DNA of 45,789 nucleotides from CAYJBH01 sp964370825 (GTDB taxonomy: Bacteria; Bacillota; Clostridia; Oscillospirales; Ruminococcaceae): NCBI GenBank assembly GCA_964370825.1, contig CAYJKY010000028.1, forward strand, positions 1 through 45,789. The letters run 5' to 3'. The notes under the pieces are model-generated. The model did not search any database. It was not told the origin of the DNA and saw only the letters and a list, made by a program, of their open reading frames with translations. Within the stretch, counting starts at the first letter, position 1. Every line of letters starts with the position of its first letter. Shown here one piece after another: positions 8,002-16,264 of this stretch. The translations under genes and the position numbers were made by a program.

Positions 8002-9621
8002 CTATGCCTGACTCAACCTCTCTCTAAGTGGTAAAATTTGTGATGGGGTAACCGATAGTTCGTCTACCTCTACCGATGTGAAAAACTCGGTCATCTCCTT
8101 GTCTGCGGCAAGCTCTCCGCAGATTCCAACCCATATCCCCTGCTTGTGTGCACTGCTGCAGGTCATGGCGATCAGCCTTTTCACCGCCTCATGATGGTCA
8201 TCGCAAAATGATGATATGCTCTCGTTCTGCCGATCTGCCGCGAGGGTGTATTGTATTAGGTCATTTGTGCCGATACTAAAAAAGTCAACCTCCCTTGCCA
8301 AAATATCACTGATGATTGCAGCCGCCGGAGTCTCTATCATTATACCAACCGGGAGATATTCGTCAATTTTGTGACCCTCGGAAAGTAGTTCTGCCTTGAC
8401 CTGCGCTATAATCTCCTTTGCATCCTTAACCTCTTTTAATGATGTAATCATAGGGAGCATTATGCTGATATTTCCATGTGCTGAAGCTCGGTAAAGTGCT
8501 CGCAGCTGAGTCTTAAACACTTCGGGACGTGTGAGACAGATTCTTATCGCCCGCATTCCCATTGCCGGGTTTTCCTCCTGTGGCAATTCAAAATAGCTCG
8601 CCTGCTTGTCTGCACCTATATCAAGGGTACGGATAATCACCGGTCGATCCTGCATTCCTTCGGCTACTTTTTTGTAAGCATTATACTGTACATCTTCGCT
8701 CGGGTAGTCCTCGCTTTCGAGGTATAAAAATTCGCTTCTGAAAAGTCCTATTCCTTCGGCATCGTTCTGCAAAACCGCCTCTATGTCATTGGGCGAGCCA
8801 ATGTTGGCATATAGCTTTACAAGTTTACCGCCTTTAGTGATGGTCTTTCTGCCACGAAATGCATCTAATCGTTTAGCTTTGTCCTGCTCTTTTGCCTGTC
8901 TTTCCTTAAAAAGGCTTAGGGTTGCGTCATCTGGGTCGACAATCATCTCACCCGTGCTACCGTCAAGAGCGACAAGCTTTCCATCCAGCTCCTGTGTAAG
9001 GCTATTTTTTAACCCAATAACTGCAGGAATACCGAGTGTGCGTGCAAAAATAGCGGTGTGCGAATTTTTACTGCCGTAGCAGGTAACGAGTGCAAGTGCC
9101 TTATCACGGTCAAACTGTGCCGTCTCACTCGGGGTAAAATCAAGACCGGCGTAGATACATGGTTCGTCCAGCTCCTCAGCACGGCTTTGGGTTCCTGTTA
9201 ATATCTCTATAACACGTATAGACACGTCCTTAACATCGGCGGCACGCTCACGCATATACTCGTCCTCCATGTCGGAGAACATCATCGCAAACTGCTGTGC
9301 CGTCTGGCTTACCGCATATTCGGCGCACACCTTTTCACTATTTATCATATCCTTTACGGTGTCACAATAATCAAGGTCTTCCAGCATCATCTGATGGATT
9401 TCAAAGAGCAGTGAATTTTGCTTGCCGAGCGTGAGCGCTGTCTTTACAGCCAGCTCTCCAAGCTGTGCTACAGCAAGCGCCCTACTGCTCTCAAAGCGTC
9501 GGATTTCTTCCTCAATATTATCGGCATATTGCAAAGGAAAATCAATAACACGCTCTTTCGGAAAATGTATCCTTCCGATTGTGACACCGGGCGACACTCC
9601 TATACCTTTTATCTCTAACAT
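8002..9621 (-). CDS. ptsI: PTS enzyme I (phosphoenolpyruvate-protein phosphotransferase)
   Basis: EI takes phosphate from PEP and passes it to HPr. The 539-aa protein shows the N-terminal EI domain; the swivelling His domain with NSHTAIFARTLGIPAVIG, where His188 is the phosphorylated residue; and the PEP-binding barrel with LFRSEFLYLE, DIGADK, IGTNDLIQYTLAADRQ and GICGELA, including the active-site Cys. It is about 30 residues shorter than typical EI (about 570 aa), mostly at the C-terminus, while all catalytic motifs are present. It is the last gene of the seven-gene operon, 14 bp after the dehydrogenase gene. GAGG precedes the ATG. Having EI at the end of a sugar-specific operon rather than with a general ptsH suggests a dedicated relay. 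Confidence 0.95.
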   Translation of the reverse strand: MLEIKGIGVSPGVTIGRIHFPKERVIDFPLQYADNIEEEIRRFESSRALAVAQLGELAVKTALTLGKQNSLLFEIHQMMLEDLDYCDTVKDMINSEKVCAEYAVSQTAQQFAMMFSDMEDEYMRERAADVKDVSIRVIEILTGTQSRAEELDEPCIYAGLDFTPSETAQFDRDKALALVTCYGSKNSHTAIFARTLGIPAVIGLKNSLTQELDGKLVALDGSTGEMIVDPDDATLSLFKERQAKEQDKAKRLDAFRGRKTITKGGKLVKLYANIGSPNDIEAVLQNDAEGIGLFRSEFLYLESEDYPSEDVQYNAYKKVAEGMQDRPVIIRTLDIGADKQASYFELPQEENPAMGMRAIRICLTRPEVFKTQLRALYRASAHGNISIMLPMITSLKEVKDAKEIIAQVKAELLSEGHKIDEYLPVGIMIETPAAAIISDILAREVDFFSIGTNDLIQYTLAADRQNESISSFCDDHHEAVKRLIAMTCSSAHKQGIWVGICGELAADKEMTEFFTSVEVDELSVTPSQILPLRERLSQA

Positions 9622-9635
9622 AGAGGCCTCCTTTC

Positions 9636-10895
9636 CTAAACTTTAAAATATTGTAAAAGTATATTCTCAGCCTCAACATTCCATAGCCCTTTATTCTTTT
9701 TCACACTCTCATCCAGCTTTGCAAAAAGTGGATCGGTTTTTCCACGTTCTTCAAATTCTGTGAGTGCAACGAGCGGTAGGTCAAACTGTGTGTAGCCGAG
9801 AATTTTACCGGCACGAATATTTGGCAGTTCTGCGGTCACATCCGCCATTGACGATAGTCCACAGATATGGCTGACCATCACCGAGGGTCTTATTTTACCT
9901 TGTGATGAGAGCGATAGCGCCTCTTTTAGGTCATCAGTGTTACCACCGGTGCTTCCTAGAAGGTGGGTAGAGGTGTAGTGTACGTTATAGAGATTTATCT
10001 CCGCCTTAAACTCGCTATCGGTGGGGCCTGCAAAGAAGTTTAGGCACCCGTCGAACGCCATAAGCCTGTCGCCAAGCTCCGCAAGCGGTTTGATGGGAGC
10101 GTACACAAATACATCATCATAACCTTTGCCTTCCGAAATATCAAACAGCGTTTTGTATGGATCGTCAAGCTCGTTTGGATTTATGTAATACAGCTCTACA
10201 CCGTTCTGTTTTGCAAATTCCGGTGATATAAGCTCCTTTGCGCGCTCGATACGTCCATTATCTATATCGGTTACTACTATACGTTTAGGTCGATTTCCTG
10301 CTACTATAGGGTACTCGATAGCACCAAGCCCCATCGGGCCGCAACCACCGAGGATTAGAACATTTCCACCCTCTTTTATGCCGGGAATATGGTCATAATT
10401 AACCTTGTTGGTGTGATACATTATGTTGTAACCACCGATAATACAGCTCATCGGCTCGCCGAGTGAAGCGTTAAAATAACCTTCTCCGTCATAGTGTAGC
10501 AGGCATCCCAGCTCCATGACTTCCTGCGGAATAATGGCGTAGGTAGCTGCACCACCGAAAAACTCATAGGAGTAGCCGGGAGAGGCAAGACTGCCCTTAT
10601 AATTGAGCGCCGGCTGAAGTGCAAAACGCTCGCCCGGTTTAAACTCATTTTGCCATTTTTCACCCACCTCAACGATGGTGCCTGAAAATTCATGACCGAT
10701 AATAATAGGGTTAGTGGCAACGTTCTTGGGGCAACGTTTATGATTTGCGCCCTGTCTCAACAACTTATAGGTAGACATGCACACGCTGTCCGAAATGATT
10801 TTTACAAGTATTTCATCGGATTTTATCGCAGGGAGTTCAAATTCCTCTACACGCAGGTCGTCCGCACCATACATTCTAATCGCTCTTGTTTTCAT
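9636..10895 (-). CDS. Zinc-dependent medium-chain dehydrogenase, SorE/YggP-like (sugar-phosphate reductase)
   Basis: A 419-aa NAD(P)-dependent polyol/ketose-phosphate oxidoreductase. Zinc-site residues Cys39 (SVCMSTYK) and GHE (67-69) are visible, followed by the GGCGPMG nucleotide-binding turn. The opening residues and the stretch LNFFAGP...STGGNTDD closely resemble, from memory, L-sorbose-1-phosphate reductase (SorE) and E. coli YggP. YggP is encoded beside the cryptic mannitol-type PTS CmtAB, a parallel to this operon. Expected reaction: interconversion of a ketose phosphate and a hexitol phosphate delivered by the PTS. The start overlaps the PfkB gene by 4 nt (ATGA), so translation is coupled. 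The exact sugar cannot be read from the sequence. Confidence 0.8.
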   Translation of the reverse strand: MKTRAIRMYGADDLRVEEFELPAIKSDEILVKIISDSVCMSTYKLLRQGANHKRCPKNVATNPIIIGHEFSGTIVEVGEKWQNEFKPGERFALQPALNYKGSLASPGYSYEFFGGAATYAIIPQEVMELGCLLHYDGEGYFNASLGEPMSCIIGGYNIMYHTNKVNYDHIPGIKEGGNVLILGGCGPMGLGAIEYPIVAGNRPKRIVVTDIDNGRIERAKELISPEFAKQNGVELYYINPNELDDPYKTLFDISEGKGYDDVFVYAPIKPLAELGDRLMAFDGCLNFFAGPTDSEFKAEINLYNVHYTSTHLLGSTGGNTDDLKEALSLSSQGKIRPSVMVSHICGLSSMADVTAELPNIRAGKILGYTQFDLPLVALTEFEERGKTDPLFAKLDESVKKNKGLWNVEAENILLQYFKV

Positions 10896-11839
10896 ATGTT
10901 TGCCCCTTCATTTTTTATATCTTGTAGTATTACCTTTGATTTTAATTCTTCCACCAGCTCACGACTTGGTGGTTTTGTGCCCTCGGTGGTCACCGCACCT
11001 GCACTACACGCCATAGCAAGAGCTGCCGTGTCTTTTATCGATAATCCGAGCTGTTTTGCACAGGCGACCGCTGCAACCATGCTGTCTCCCGCACCTACCG
11101 TGGATGATACATCGACCGGTACCGCCGGTGCGAAAAAGCCCTCGTCTGCGGTAATGAACGCGGCACCCAATTTACCCATTGATAATGCGACAAAATCTAT
11201 CCCATCAGCGATAAAATCTCTACAAACCCCATACATTTCATCCTGTGTCATATTAGGCTTGCCGCAAAAAGAAATTAATTCTTCATTGTTAGGTTTTATA
11301 AAGTTCGGAACAGCCGACAAGGCATTTTTAAAGGCATCACCGTCGGCATCGAACAGTACATACGCACCTTTTTCCTTTAAACGAATTATGAGTTTTCGGT
11401 AATATTCCGAATCTGCACTCGCATGTGTGCTACCCGAAAGTACGAATATGGTTTCGGGCGTCGCATAGGATAAAAGCTTATCTTCAAGAGCTTTTTCCTC
11501 CACATCGGTTACCTTAACACCCGCTTCGTTAAGCTCTGTTATTCCATAGTCGTCGTCCAGCACCTTTGTGTTAGTTCTCGTGTTGCAGTCGACCTTCACG
11601 AAGTCGTGCTTTAAACCAAGTCTATCGAGTTTTGCTATTAGCTCTGCGCCTGCATCGCCGCCGCAAAAACCGGTTGCCACACACTCAACACCGAGCACCA
11701 ATGCCATTTTAGCAACGTTCACACCTTTGCCACCTGCATCCACCGTGACCGATTTTATGCGATTCAAACCGCCCGGTTTCAATCTGTCGATACGAACTGT
11801 TTTATCCAGTGCAGGATTCAGAGTAACTGTAACAATCAC
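10892..11839 (-). CDS. PfkB-type 1-phosphofructokinase/tagatose-6-phosphate kinase
   Basis: A 315-aa hexose-phosphate kinase of the FruK/LacC branch. It starts with MIVTVTLNPALDKTVRID, typical of 1-phosphofructokinases, has GGKGVNVA near residue 38, and ends with the anion-hole/catalytic motif GAGDSMVAAVA. It would convert a ketose monophosphate made in this pathway to a bisphosphate that a class II aldolase, such as the one at 31151, could split. Fructose-1-phosphate and tagatose-6-phosphate are both possible substrates. It lies 9 bp after the EIIA gene and overlaps the dehydrogenase by 4 nt. Confidence 0.85.
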   Translation of the reverse strand: MIVTVTLNPALDKTVRIDRLKPGGLNRIKSVTVDAGGKGVNVAKMALVLGVECVATGFCGGDAGAELIAKLDRLGLKHDFVKVDCNTRTNTKVLDDDYGITELNEAGVKVTDVEEKALEDKLLSYATPETIFVLSGSTHASADSEYYRKLIIRLKEKGAYVLFDADGDAFKNALSAVPNFIKPNNEELISFCGKPNMTQDEMYGVCRDFIADGIDFVALSMGKLGAAFITADEGFFAPAVPVDVSSTVGAGDSMVAAVACAKQLGLSIKDTAALAMACSAGAVTTEGTKPPSRELVEELKSKVILQDIKNEGANI

Positions 11840-11848
11840 TTTCCCCTC

Positions 11849-12268
11849 CTATTTCGATACAAACATCGATATTATCTTATCGGCGTCGGCATCTTCAACA
11901 AGTTTGATTACATCTTCCTCTTCCTCTAAAACGTCGACTATATTTTCGAGAATTTCAAGATGCTCTTCACCGAGTGCGGCTATGCCGATGACCAGCTTCA
12001 CCTCGGTACCATTCCAGTCTATGCCATCGGGGTAGGTAATTGCACAAAGCCCCGTTTTCTTTATATACTGTGCATAATCTTTTTCACCGTGTGGAATGGC
12101 AATAAGGTTTCCGATTGCGGTGGAAAAGCTGTTATCCCTCTTTAACATACCCTCGGTATATTCAGGCGTTGTGTAGCCCGCACTGCAAAGTAGCTCGCCA
12201 CATCTTTTGATTGCCTCGTCCTTGTTGACTGTGGGTTGATTCAAAATAATTTCTGTTTTGTTAAGCAT
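11849..12268 (-). CDS. PTS EIIA component, mannitol/fructose family
   Basis: A stand-alone 139-aa EIIA that relays phosphate from HPr to EIIB. The active site is IAIPHG, with His60 the expected phosphoryl carrier. ENIVDVLEEEEDV and the length match mannitol-type EIIA (MtlF/CmtB). It sits between the PRD regulator and the PfkB kinase and completes the set with the EIICB gene, which lacks a fused EIIA. Expressed from the same operon promoter. Confidence 0.9.
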   Translation of the reverse strand: MLNKTEIILNQPTVNKDEAIKRCGELLCSAGYTTPEYTEGMLKRDNSFSTAIGNLIAIPHGEKDYAQYIKKTGLCAITYPDGIDWNGTEVKLVIGIAALGEEHLEILENIVDVLEEEEDVIKLVEDADADKIISMFVSK

Positions 12269-12292
12269 TTTAGTTACCTCATTGTTGATATG

Positions 12293-14311
12293 TTACCCAC
12301 CAAACCGGTCGTTATAATAACCCGCCAGTCGGGTGGAAAAAATAAATTCAAGTTTTTCATATACGATGACCTCATCGCCGTTCATGACAGCGTTCAGGAG
12401 TTGGTCATCCTCTACAAGAGCGCTACTGATGGCTCCGATTGCCTCCTTTAACTCAGAGCTTGAGTTTTGCGGTATCAATATAAGCAAACATCCTTTCGCA
12501 CGGTTACCCTGTGCGTTGTATATGTGTCCCTCCTCCGGATGCAGTAGCATTATAATAGGTCTTTTTACACCGTCGGTAGCGCAGTGGAGAAGAACGATTT
12601 CGAGTTGTTCTATCAGCTGTGACGACATTTTTTCTCTTGACATGAGGCCGTTATATACCTTTTCGCCTTCGTCGTGGCTGTCAACAAAGCGATAGCACAC
12701 AAACCTCGACAATTCTTCTATCTGTATATCCGCCTCTACCTTTATCGTTTTAAAGTTTTTAAGAATATATTCGATATCCTGAAGGTGATTTATAACTCTG
12801 TTTATCCTCTCAATGAATGTATATTGTTTTTGTCGTCCTAAATTAACAGGGCTTTGGGTTGAGAGTGTTTCTATAAGTCTGCTTATCTCATCAATTTCAG
12901 AGGTGGTTAAAAGGGGATGTGCTATTACAACCGGCTTTTCGGTATCGGGTATGTCGGTGGTAGCAATCAAAAAGTCACTATCTTTCCAGCTGTATGGCTG
13001 ATTATACTCTCCTACCTCGGCAATAACCTCCTTGCCGAAAAGCTTTTTTATCTGTCCAGCCATCATGTAGGAAACCCCTATCCCTCCAAGGCAGATTACC
13101 GACACCTTTAAGCGCCGTTTCACCCTATTATCACCAATCTGCATCATCGCCGCACCAAAGTGAGTGGCTATACAGGCGATTTCCTCTTCCGGCACCTGCT
13201 TTTGCAAGTCTTCGCTTAGAACTGCACAAGACTTTTCAGCCTTTTTGTAGATATCAGGGTACTCTTTTTTTAGCTGTCCGCCAAGCGGGTCTTCTATCCT
13301 GTATCCGCTCTCGATACGCACAACCGCCGACCAAAGGTGAATACTCAACCCACGTACAAGATCCTCATTGGTTTTTAGCGTCGGAGCAAGGTGGCTGTCG
13401 AAACGCTCTATCATCTTATACGCAAGATGTCGGGCACGCGAGAAAGATATGTTTTCTTCCTCATAAAATTCACTGCCGGTTTTTGTCCTTGCGGCGCGAA
13501 GTCCGTCTACTATATAATCGAGTTCCTGATTAGCTATCTCTATATCGAAGTGGTAGGAAAGCTCGTGCGCCAGTTTAATTGCCACCTCGGTGTAGAGAGT
13601 GTTCTGTTTCTTTACCTCGCTCGTTCCAAGCGTCTGCTCTTTTTTTAACCTTGACACCTGCACGATAAGGCGGTAACTCATTATTGCCAGTGCATCCCCT
13701 GTCATCCAGTTGAGGAATATCGACTGCGCCTTTACAACATCATTTACACCCTGTGTTATTGCTGTGGAAAGTATATTATTAGGCAAGGGGGAGTTTTGTA
13801 CCTTTAAAAGATAGTTTACGAAGGCGGTTCTGATATTCATTTCGGTACCGTTTACAAAAACTCCCGTGCCCTTTTTGCGTAACAGCTGAATATTATAGCT
13901 TTTAAATTCCTTTTCCAGAACATCCATGTCCAGGCTGATGGTTGCCTCGCTCACCTCCAGCACACTGGAAAAGTAGTACAGCTTTTTCCACTGTATGCTG
14001 TCGAGAGTTAGTAGCGCAAGTGTGTTTCGGCGACCTTCTTTATCCGTTGCGAGGCTGTCACGTCGAGTGGTTATTATGTCTCTCAGCCTTTCAATATCAT
14101 GCTGTTCGCCCAGAAGATACAGTCCTTCTCCTATCGTTGTATCAAGGTGGAGATTTAATTTTTTTAGTACGCTATCGACATTCTCAAGCTCACGAAATAC
14201 GGTACGACGACTTACACCGAGCACGTCGGCAAGTGTTGTTACACTGACCGGCTCACCGCTTTCCAAGAGAGTGGCAAATATTTTGCTTAGCCGCTGTGGT
14301 ATTGTGTGCAT
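12293..14311 (-). CDS. mtlR: MtlR-type PRD transcriptional regulator
   Basis: A 672-aa PTS-controlled DNA-binding activator. Apparent order: N-terminal HTH (about 1-50, TTLADVLGVSRRTVFRELE), second helical domain, PRD1 (about 195-285), PRD2 (290-395, with His325 in IHLWSAV and His384 in ATHFGAA), EIIB-like domain (400-500, VICLGGIGVS with Cys407), and a C-terminal EIIA-like domain (510-670, LLHCATDG). This is the layout of MtlR activators rather than of RNA-binding BglG antiterminators. Such proteins are activated by HPr-dependent phosphorylation of PRD2 and restrained by phospho-EIIA/EIIB. The gene lies inside the operon it presumably controls, between HPr and EIIA, and an MtlR-like operator lies upstream of the operon promoter. 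Confidence 0.88.
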   Translation of the reverse strand: MHTIPQRLSKIFATLLESGEPVSVTTLADVLGVSRRTVFRELENVDSVLKKLNLHLDTTIGEGLYLLGEQHDIERLRDIITTRRDSLATDKEGRRNTLALLTLDSIQWKKLYYFSSVLEVSEATISLDMDVLEKEFKSYNIQLLRKKGTGVFVNGTEMNIRTAFVNYLLKVQNSPLPNNILSTAITQGVNDVVKAQSIFLNWMTGDALAIMSYRLIVQVSRLKKEQTLGTSEVKKQNTLYTEVAIKLAHELSYHFDIEIANQELDYIVDGLRAARTKTGSEFYEEENISFSRARHLAYKMIERFDSHLAPTLKTNEDLVRGLSIHLWSAVVRIESGYRIEDPLGGQLKKEYPDIYKKAEKSCAVLSEDLQKQVPEEEIACIATHFGAAMMQIGDNRVKRRLKVSVICLGGIGVSYMMAGQIKKLFGKEVIAEVGEYNQPYSWKDSDFLIATTDIPDTEKPVVIAHPLLTTSEIDEISRLIETLSTQSPVNLGRQKQYTFIERINRVINHLQDIEYILKNFKTIKVEADIQIEELSRFVCYRFVDSHDEGEKVYNGLMSREKMSSQLIEQLEIVLLHCATDGVKRPIIMLLHPEEGHIYNAQGNRAKGCLLILIPQNSSSELKEAIGAISSALVEDDQLLNAVMNGDEVIVYEKLEFIFSTRLAGYYNDRFGG

Positions 14312-14336
14312 GATGTTATCCTTTTAACATTGACGA

Positions 14337-14594
14337 TTACAGGTTTTTGGATAAAAAGTCTTCTGCCGCCTGTATTGCCGCATCTTCGTCAGCACCGTCA
14401 CAACACACTGTTATCTCTTCGCCTTTTTTAACCGCCATACCCATCACTGCAAATAGCTTTTTTCCACTTGCGGATTTTGCACCCTTTGTAAAGGTAATGT
14501 CACACTCATATCCCTGCATTAACTTTACAAGTTCTCCTGCCGGTCTTGCATGTATTCCGTGCTCGTCTACTATTGTATATTTAAACTCTTTCAT
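14337..14594 (-). CDS. HPr-like phosphocarrier protein lacking the regulatory serine
   Basis: An 85-aa HPr fold. GIHARPAG carries His15, the residue phosphorylated by EI. The segment that in Bacillota HPr contains Ser46 (SIMG) reads FAVMG here, with Ala49 at the aligned position, so HPr kinase would have no target. The upstream loop (TKGAKSASGKK) is also about three residues longer. It lies 3 bp after EIICB and shares the operon with EI. Inference: a transport-only HPr insulated from Ser-P-HPr/CcpA catabolite repression. It is distinct from Crh, which has the reverse pattern (Ser kept, His lost). Confidence 0.88.
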   Translation of the reverse strand: MKEFKYTIVDEHGIHARPAGELVKLMQGYECDITFTKGAKSASGKKLFAVMGMAVKKGEEITVCCDGADEDAAIQAAEDFLSKNL

Positions 14595-14596
14595 TA

Positions 14597-16009
14597 CTAA
14601 ACTCCTTTATCTTCTTTAATTTTGTTAATCAGCTCATCATATTCAGGTGCGGATAAAAAGTCGGTTATGGTTACAAGATATGCACTCGGGTTTGCCTCTT
14701 TTGCACGTTCCTTGAGTTGCTCGTGGGTGACAACCACCTGTGCCTCGCTTGGTATCTCGCTAACCGGTGAATGTTTTACCGTTATATCCTCAATACCGTT
14801 TGTTTTCAACTTTTTGCGAAGTTTTGTAGCTCCCATCGCACTCGATCCCATTCCGGCATCGCAAGCAAATATGATAAAGGAAACATCTGATAAATTTGTC
14901 TGTTGAACGGGTGCTTCTTCTGAAACCGTTTCAGTGGCAAGTCCTTTAGACTGTGCTTTCATGTCCTTAATTTTTTTCTGTGCAGCCTCGATATCATCGT
15001 CGCCATTTGAGCTTCTTTTAATCAACACAGCCGCAATAAGGAAAGTCACAACCGCAGAAGCTGCAATACCTAAAAGGTTCGGAATGTGTGCTCCGGCAGG
15101 TGTCATAATCATCTGTGCTATTATGCTTCCGGGAGATGCCGCACCTGTCAGACCGCCATCGAAGGTAGAAAAGATAAATGTTCCTGTTGCCCCACCGGCT
15201 ATCAATGCAAGCAAGGTTATGGGTTTCATAAGTACATAGGGGAAATAAAGTTCATGGATACCGCCGAAAAAGTGGATAAATGCCGCACCGGAAGCACTGC
15301 TCTTTGCACTGCCCTTGCCGGCAACCATAAATGCGACAAGTAATCCAAGGCCGGGGCCGGGGTTAGACTCTATCATGTAAAAGACCGATTTTCCGAGCTC
15401 ATCAATCTGTTCTGCACCGAGAGGGGTGAACACGCCGTGATTAATTGCATTATTTAGGAAAAGCACCTTTGCCGGCTCTACAAATATTGCCGTAATCGGA
15501 AGCAGTCCCCATTCGACAAGGAAATTAACTCCGGCACCGAGTGCATTTGTTCCGATTGTCACAAGTGGACCTATACCGTAAAAGCCTATGATTAGTAGTA
15601 TTGTTCCGAGAATTCCTGCAGAAAAATTGTTTACCAACATCTCAAAACCGGCAGGGATTCTGCTCTGGGTTGCATCGTCAAACTTTTTAACAACTATTCC
15701 ACTTAAAGGGCCTACTATCATTGCACCTAAAAGCATCGGAATATCCGCGCCGGCAATAACGCCGAAGGTTGCTATCGCGCCGACCACACCACCGCGAACA
15801 TCGCTTATAGCTCTACCGCCGGTATAACCAATTAAAAGCGGCAGAAGGTATTTCAGCATAGGGTCAACGAGCTGTGCTAACGTTTCGTTGGGCAACCACC
15901 CATCCGGAATAAACAGAGCGGTAATTATGCCCCAAGCAATAAAAGCACCAATGTTCGGCATAACCATGCCGCTGAGGAAACGCCCGAATTTTTGTACACC
16001 TTGTTTCAT
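14597..16009 (-). CDS. PTS EIICB component, mannitol-type permease
   Basis: A 470-aa membrane transporter-phosphorylase. The N-terminal EIIC part has multiple hydrophobic helices from MPNIGAFIAWGIITALF onward, and the conserved GGIHELYFPYVLMKP segment of the mannitol family. After a polar linker comes a cytoplasmic EIIB domain (about 380-470) with FACDAGMGSSAMGA, whose Cys is the phosphorylation site. No EIIA is fused; it is encoded separately at 11849. The start at 16009 is chosen because AGGAG lies eight bases upstream and MKQGVQKFGRFLSGMVMP is the normal family N-terminus. A longer in-frame extension to 16165 would run through the promoter. The family transports mannitol and related hexitols, but the SorE-like neighbour leaves other sugars possible. 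Confidence 0.9.
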   Translation of the reverse strand: MKQGVQKFGRFLSGMVMPNIGAFIAWGIITALFIPDGWLPNETLAQLVDPMLKYLLPLLIGYTGGRAISDVRGGVVGAIATFGVIAGADIPMLLGAMIVGPLSGIVVKKFDDATQSRIPAGFEMLVNNFSAGILGTILLIIGFYGIGPLVTIGTNALGAGVNFLVEWGLLPITAIFVEPAKVLFLNNAINHGVFTPLGAEQIDELGKSVFYMIESNPGPGLGLLVAFMVAGKGSAKSSASGAAFIHFFGGIHELYFPYVLMKPITLLALIAGGATGTFIFSTFDGGLTGAASPGSIIAQMIMTPAGAHIPNLLGIAASAVVTFLIAAVLIKRSSNGDDDIEAAQKKIKDMKAQSKGLATETVSEEAPVQQTNLSDVSFIIFACDAGMGSSAMGATKLRKKLKTNGIEDITVKHSPVSEIPSEAQVVVTHEQLKERAKEANPSAYLVTITDFLSAPEYDELINKIKEDKGV

Positions 16010-16072
16010 CTCATTTGCTCCTATAATCTTTATTGGTGACACATCTGCGCGCCGGATGTATCCTTTGATTAA

Positions 16073-16101
16073 AGTATAGCACCATAATTTTGCAAATTCA
16101 A
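16073..16101 (-). promoter_or_regulatory. Promoter of the PTS operon
   Basis: On the minus strand TTGAAT (16096-16101), 17 bp, TATACT (16073-16078), with initiation near 16066 and a leader of about 57 nt before the EIICB ATG. All seven genes to 8002 run in this direction with short gaps or overlaps, so this is the likely single operon promoter. Confidence 0.7.
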
Positions 16102-16118
16102 CCTTTTGAACTTTAAGT

Positions 16119-16140
16119 TTGACACAAGCATTTGTGACAA
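16119..16140. promoter_or_regulatory. MtlR-like operator
   Basis: TTGACACA-AGCATT-TGTGACAA is a near-perfect inverted repeat. It resembles the TTGNCACA...TGTGNCAA operators described for MtlR activators, although the spacer here is six bases rather than the four I recall. It is centred about 63 bp upstream of the deduced start of the PTS operon, just behind the -35, as expected for an activator. Further partial half-sites (GCGACAAG at 16152, TTGTCAA at 16181, TTGACACA at 16189) continue the array. Confidence 0.6.
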
Positions 16141-16188
16141 GTTTAAATTTTGCGACAAGATGCAAAGCTAAATTGTTAAATTGTCAAC

Positions 16189-16217
16189 TTGACACATGAA
16201 AAGTATTGCTATACAAT
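16189..16217 (+). promoter_or_regulatory. Promoter of the SNF2 gene
   Basis: Perfect TTGACA (16189-16194), 17-bp spacer, TACAAT (16212-16217). The leader would be about 40 nt. The -35 is itself part of a TTGACACA half-site, so the MtlR-like protein could affect both directions. Confidence 0.7.
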
Positions 16218-16264
16218 ACTTCGTATAGGCAATGAGGCGGTAATATATATTAACGGAGGAGATC

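Noticed and set aside
16010..16165. N-terminal extension of the EIICB frame to an ATG at 16165
   Set aside because: It runs through the operon promoter, is not hydrophobic like the family, and lacks an SD. The ATG at 16009 has AGGAG eight bases upstream and the conserved family N-terminus.
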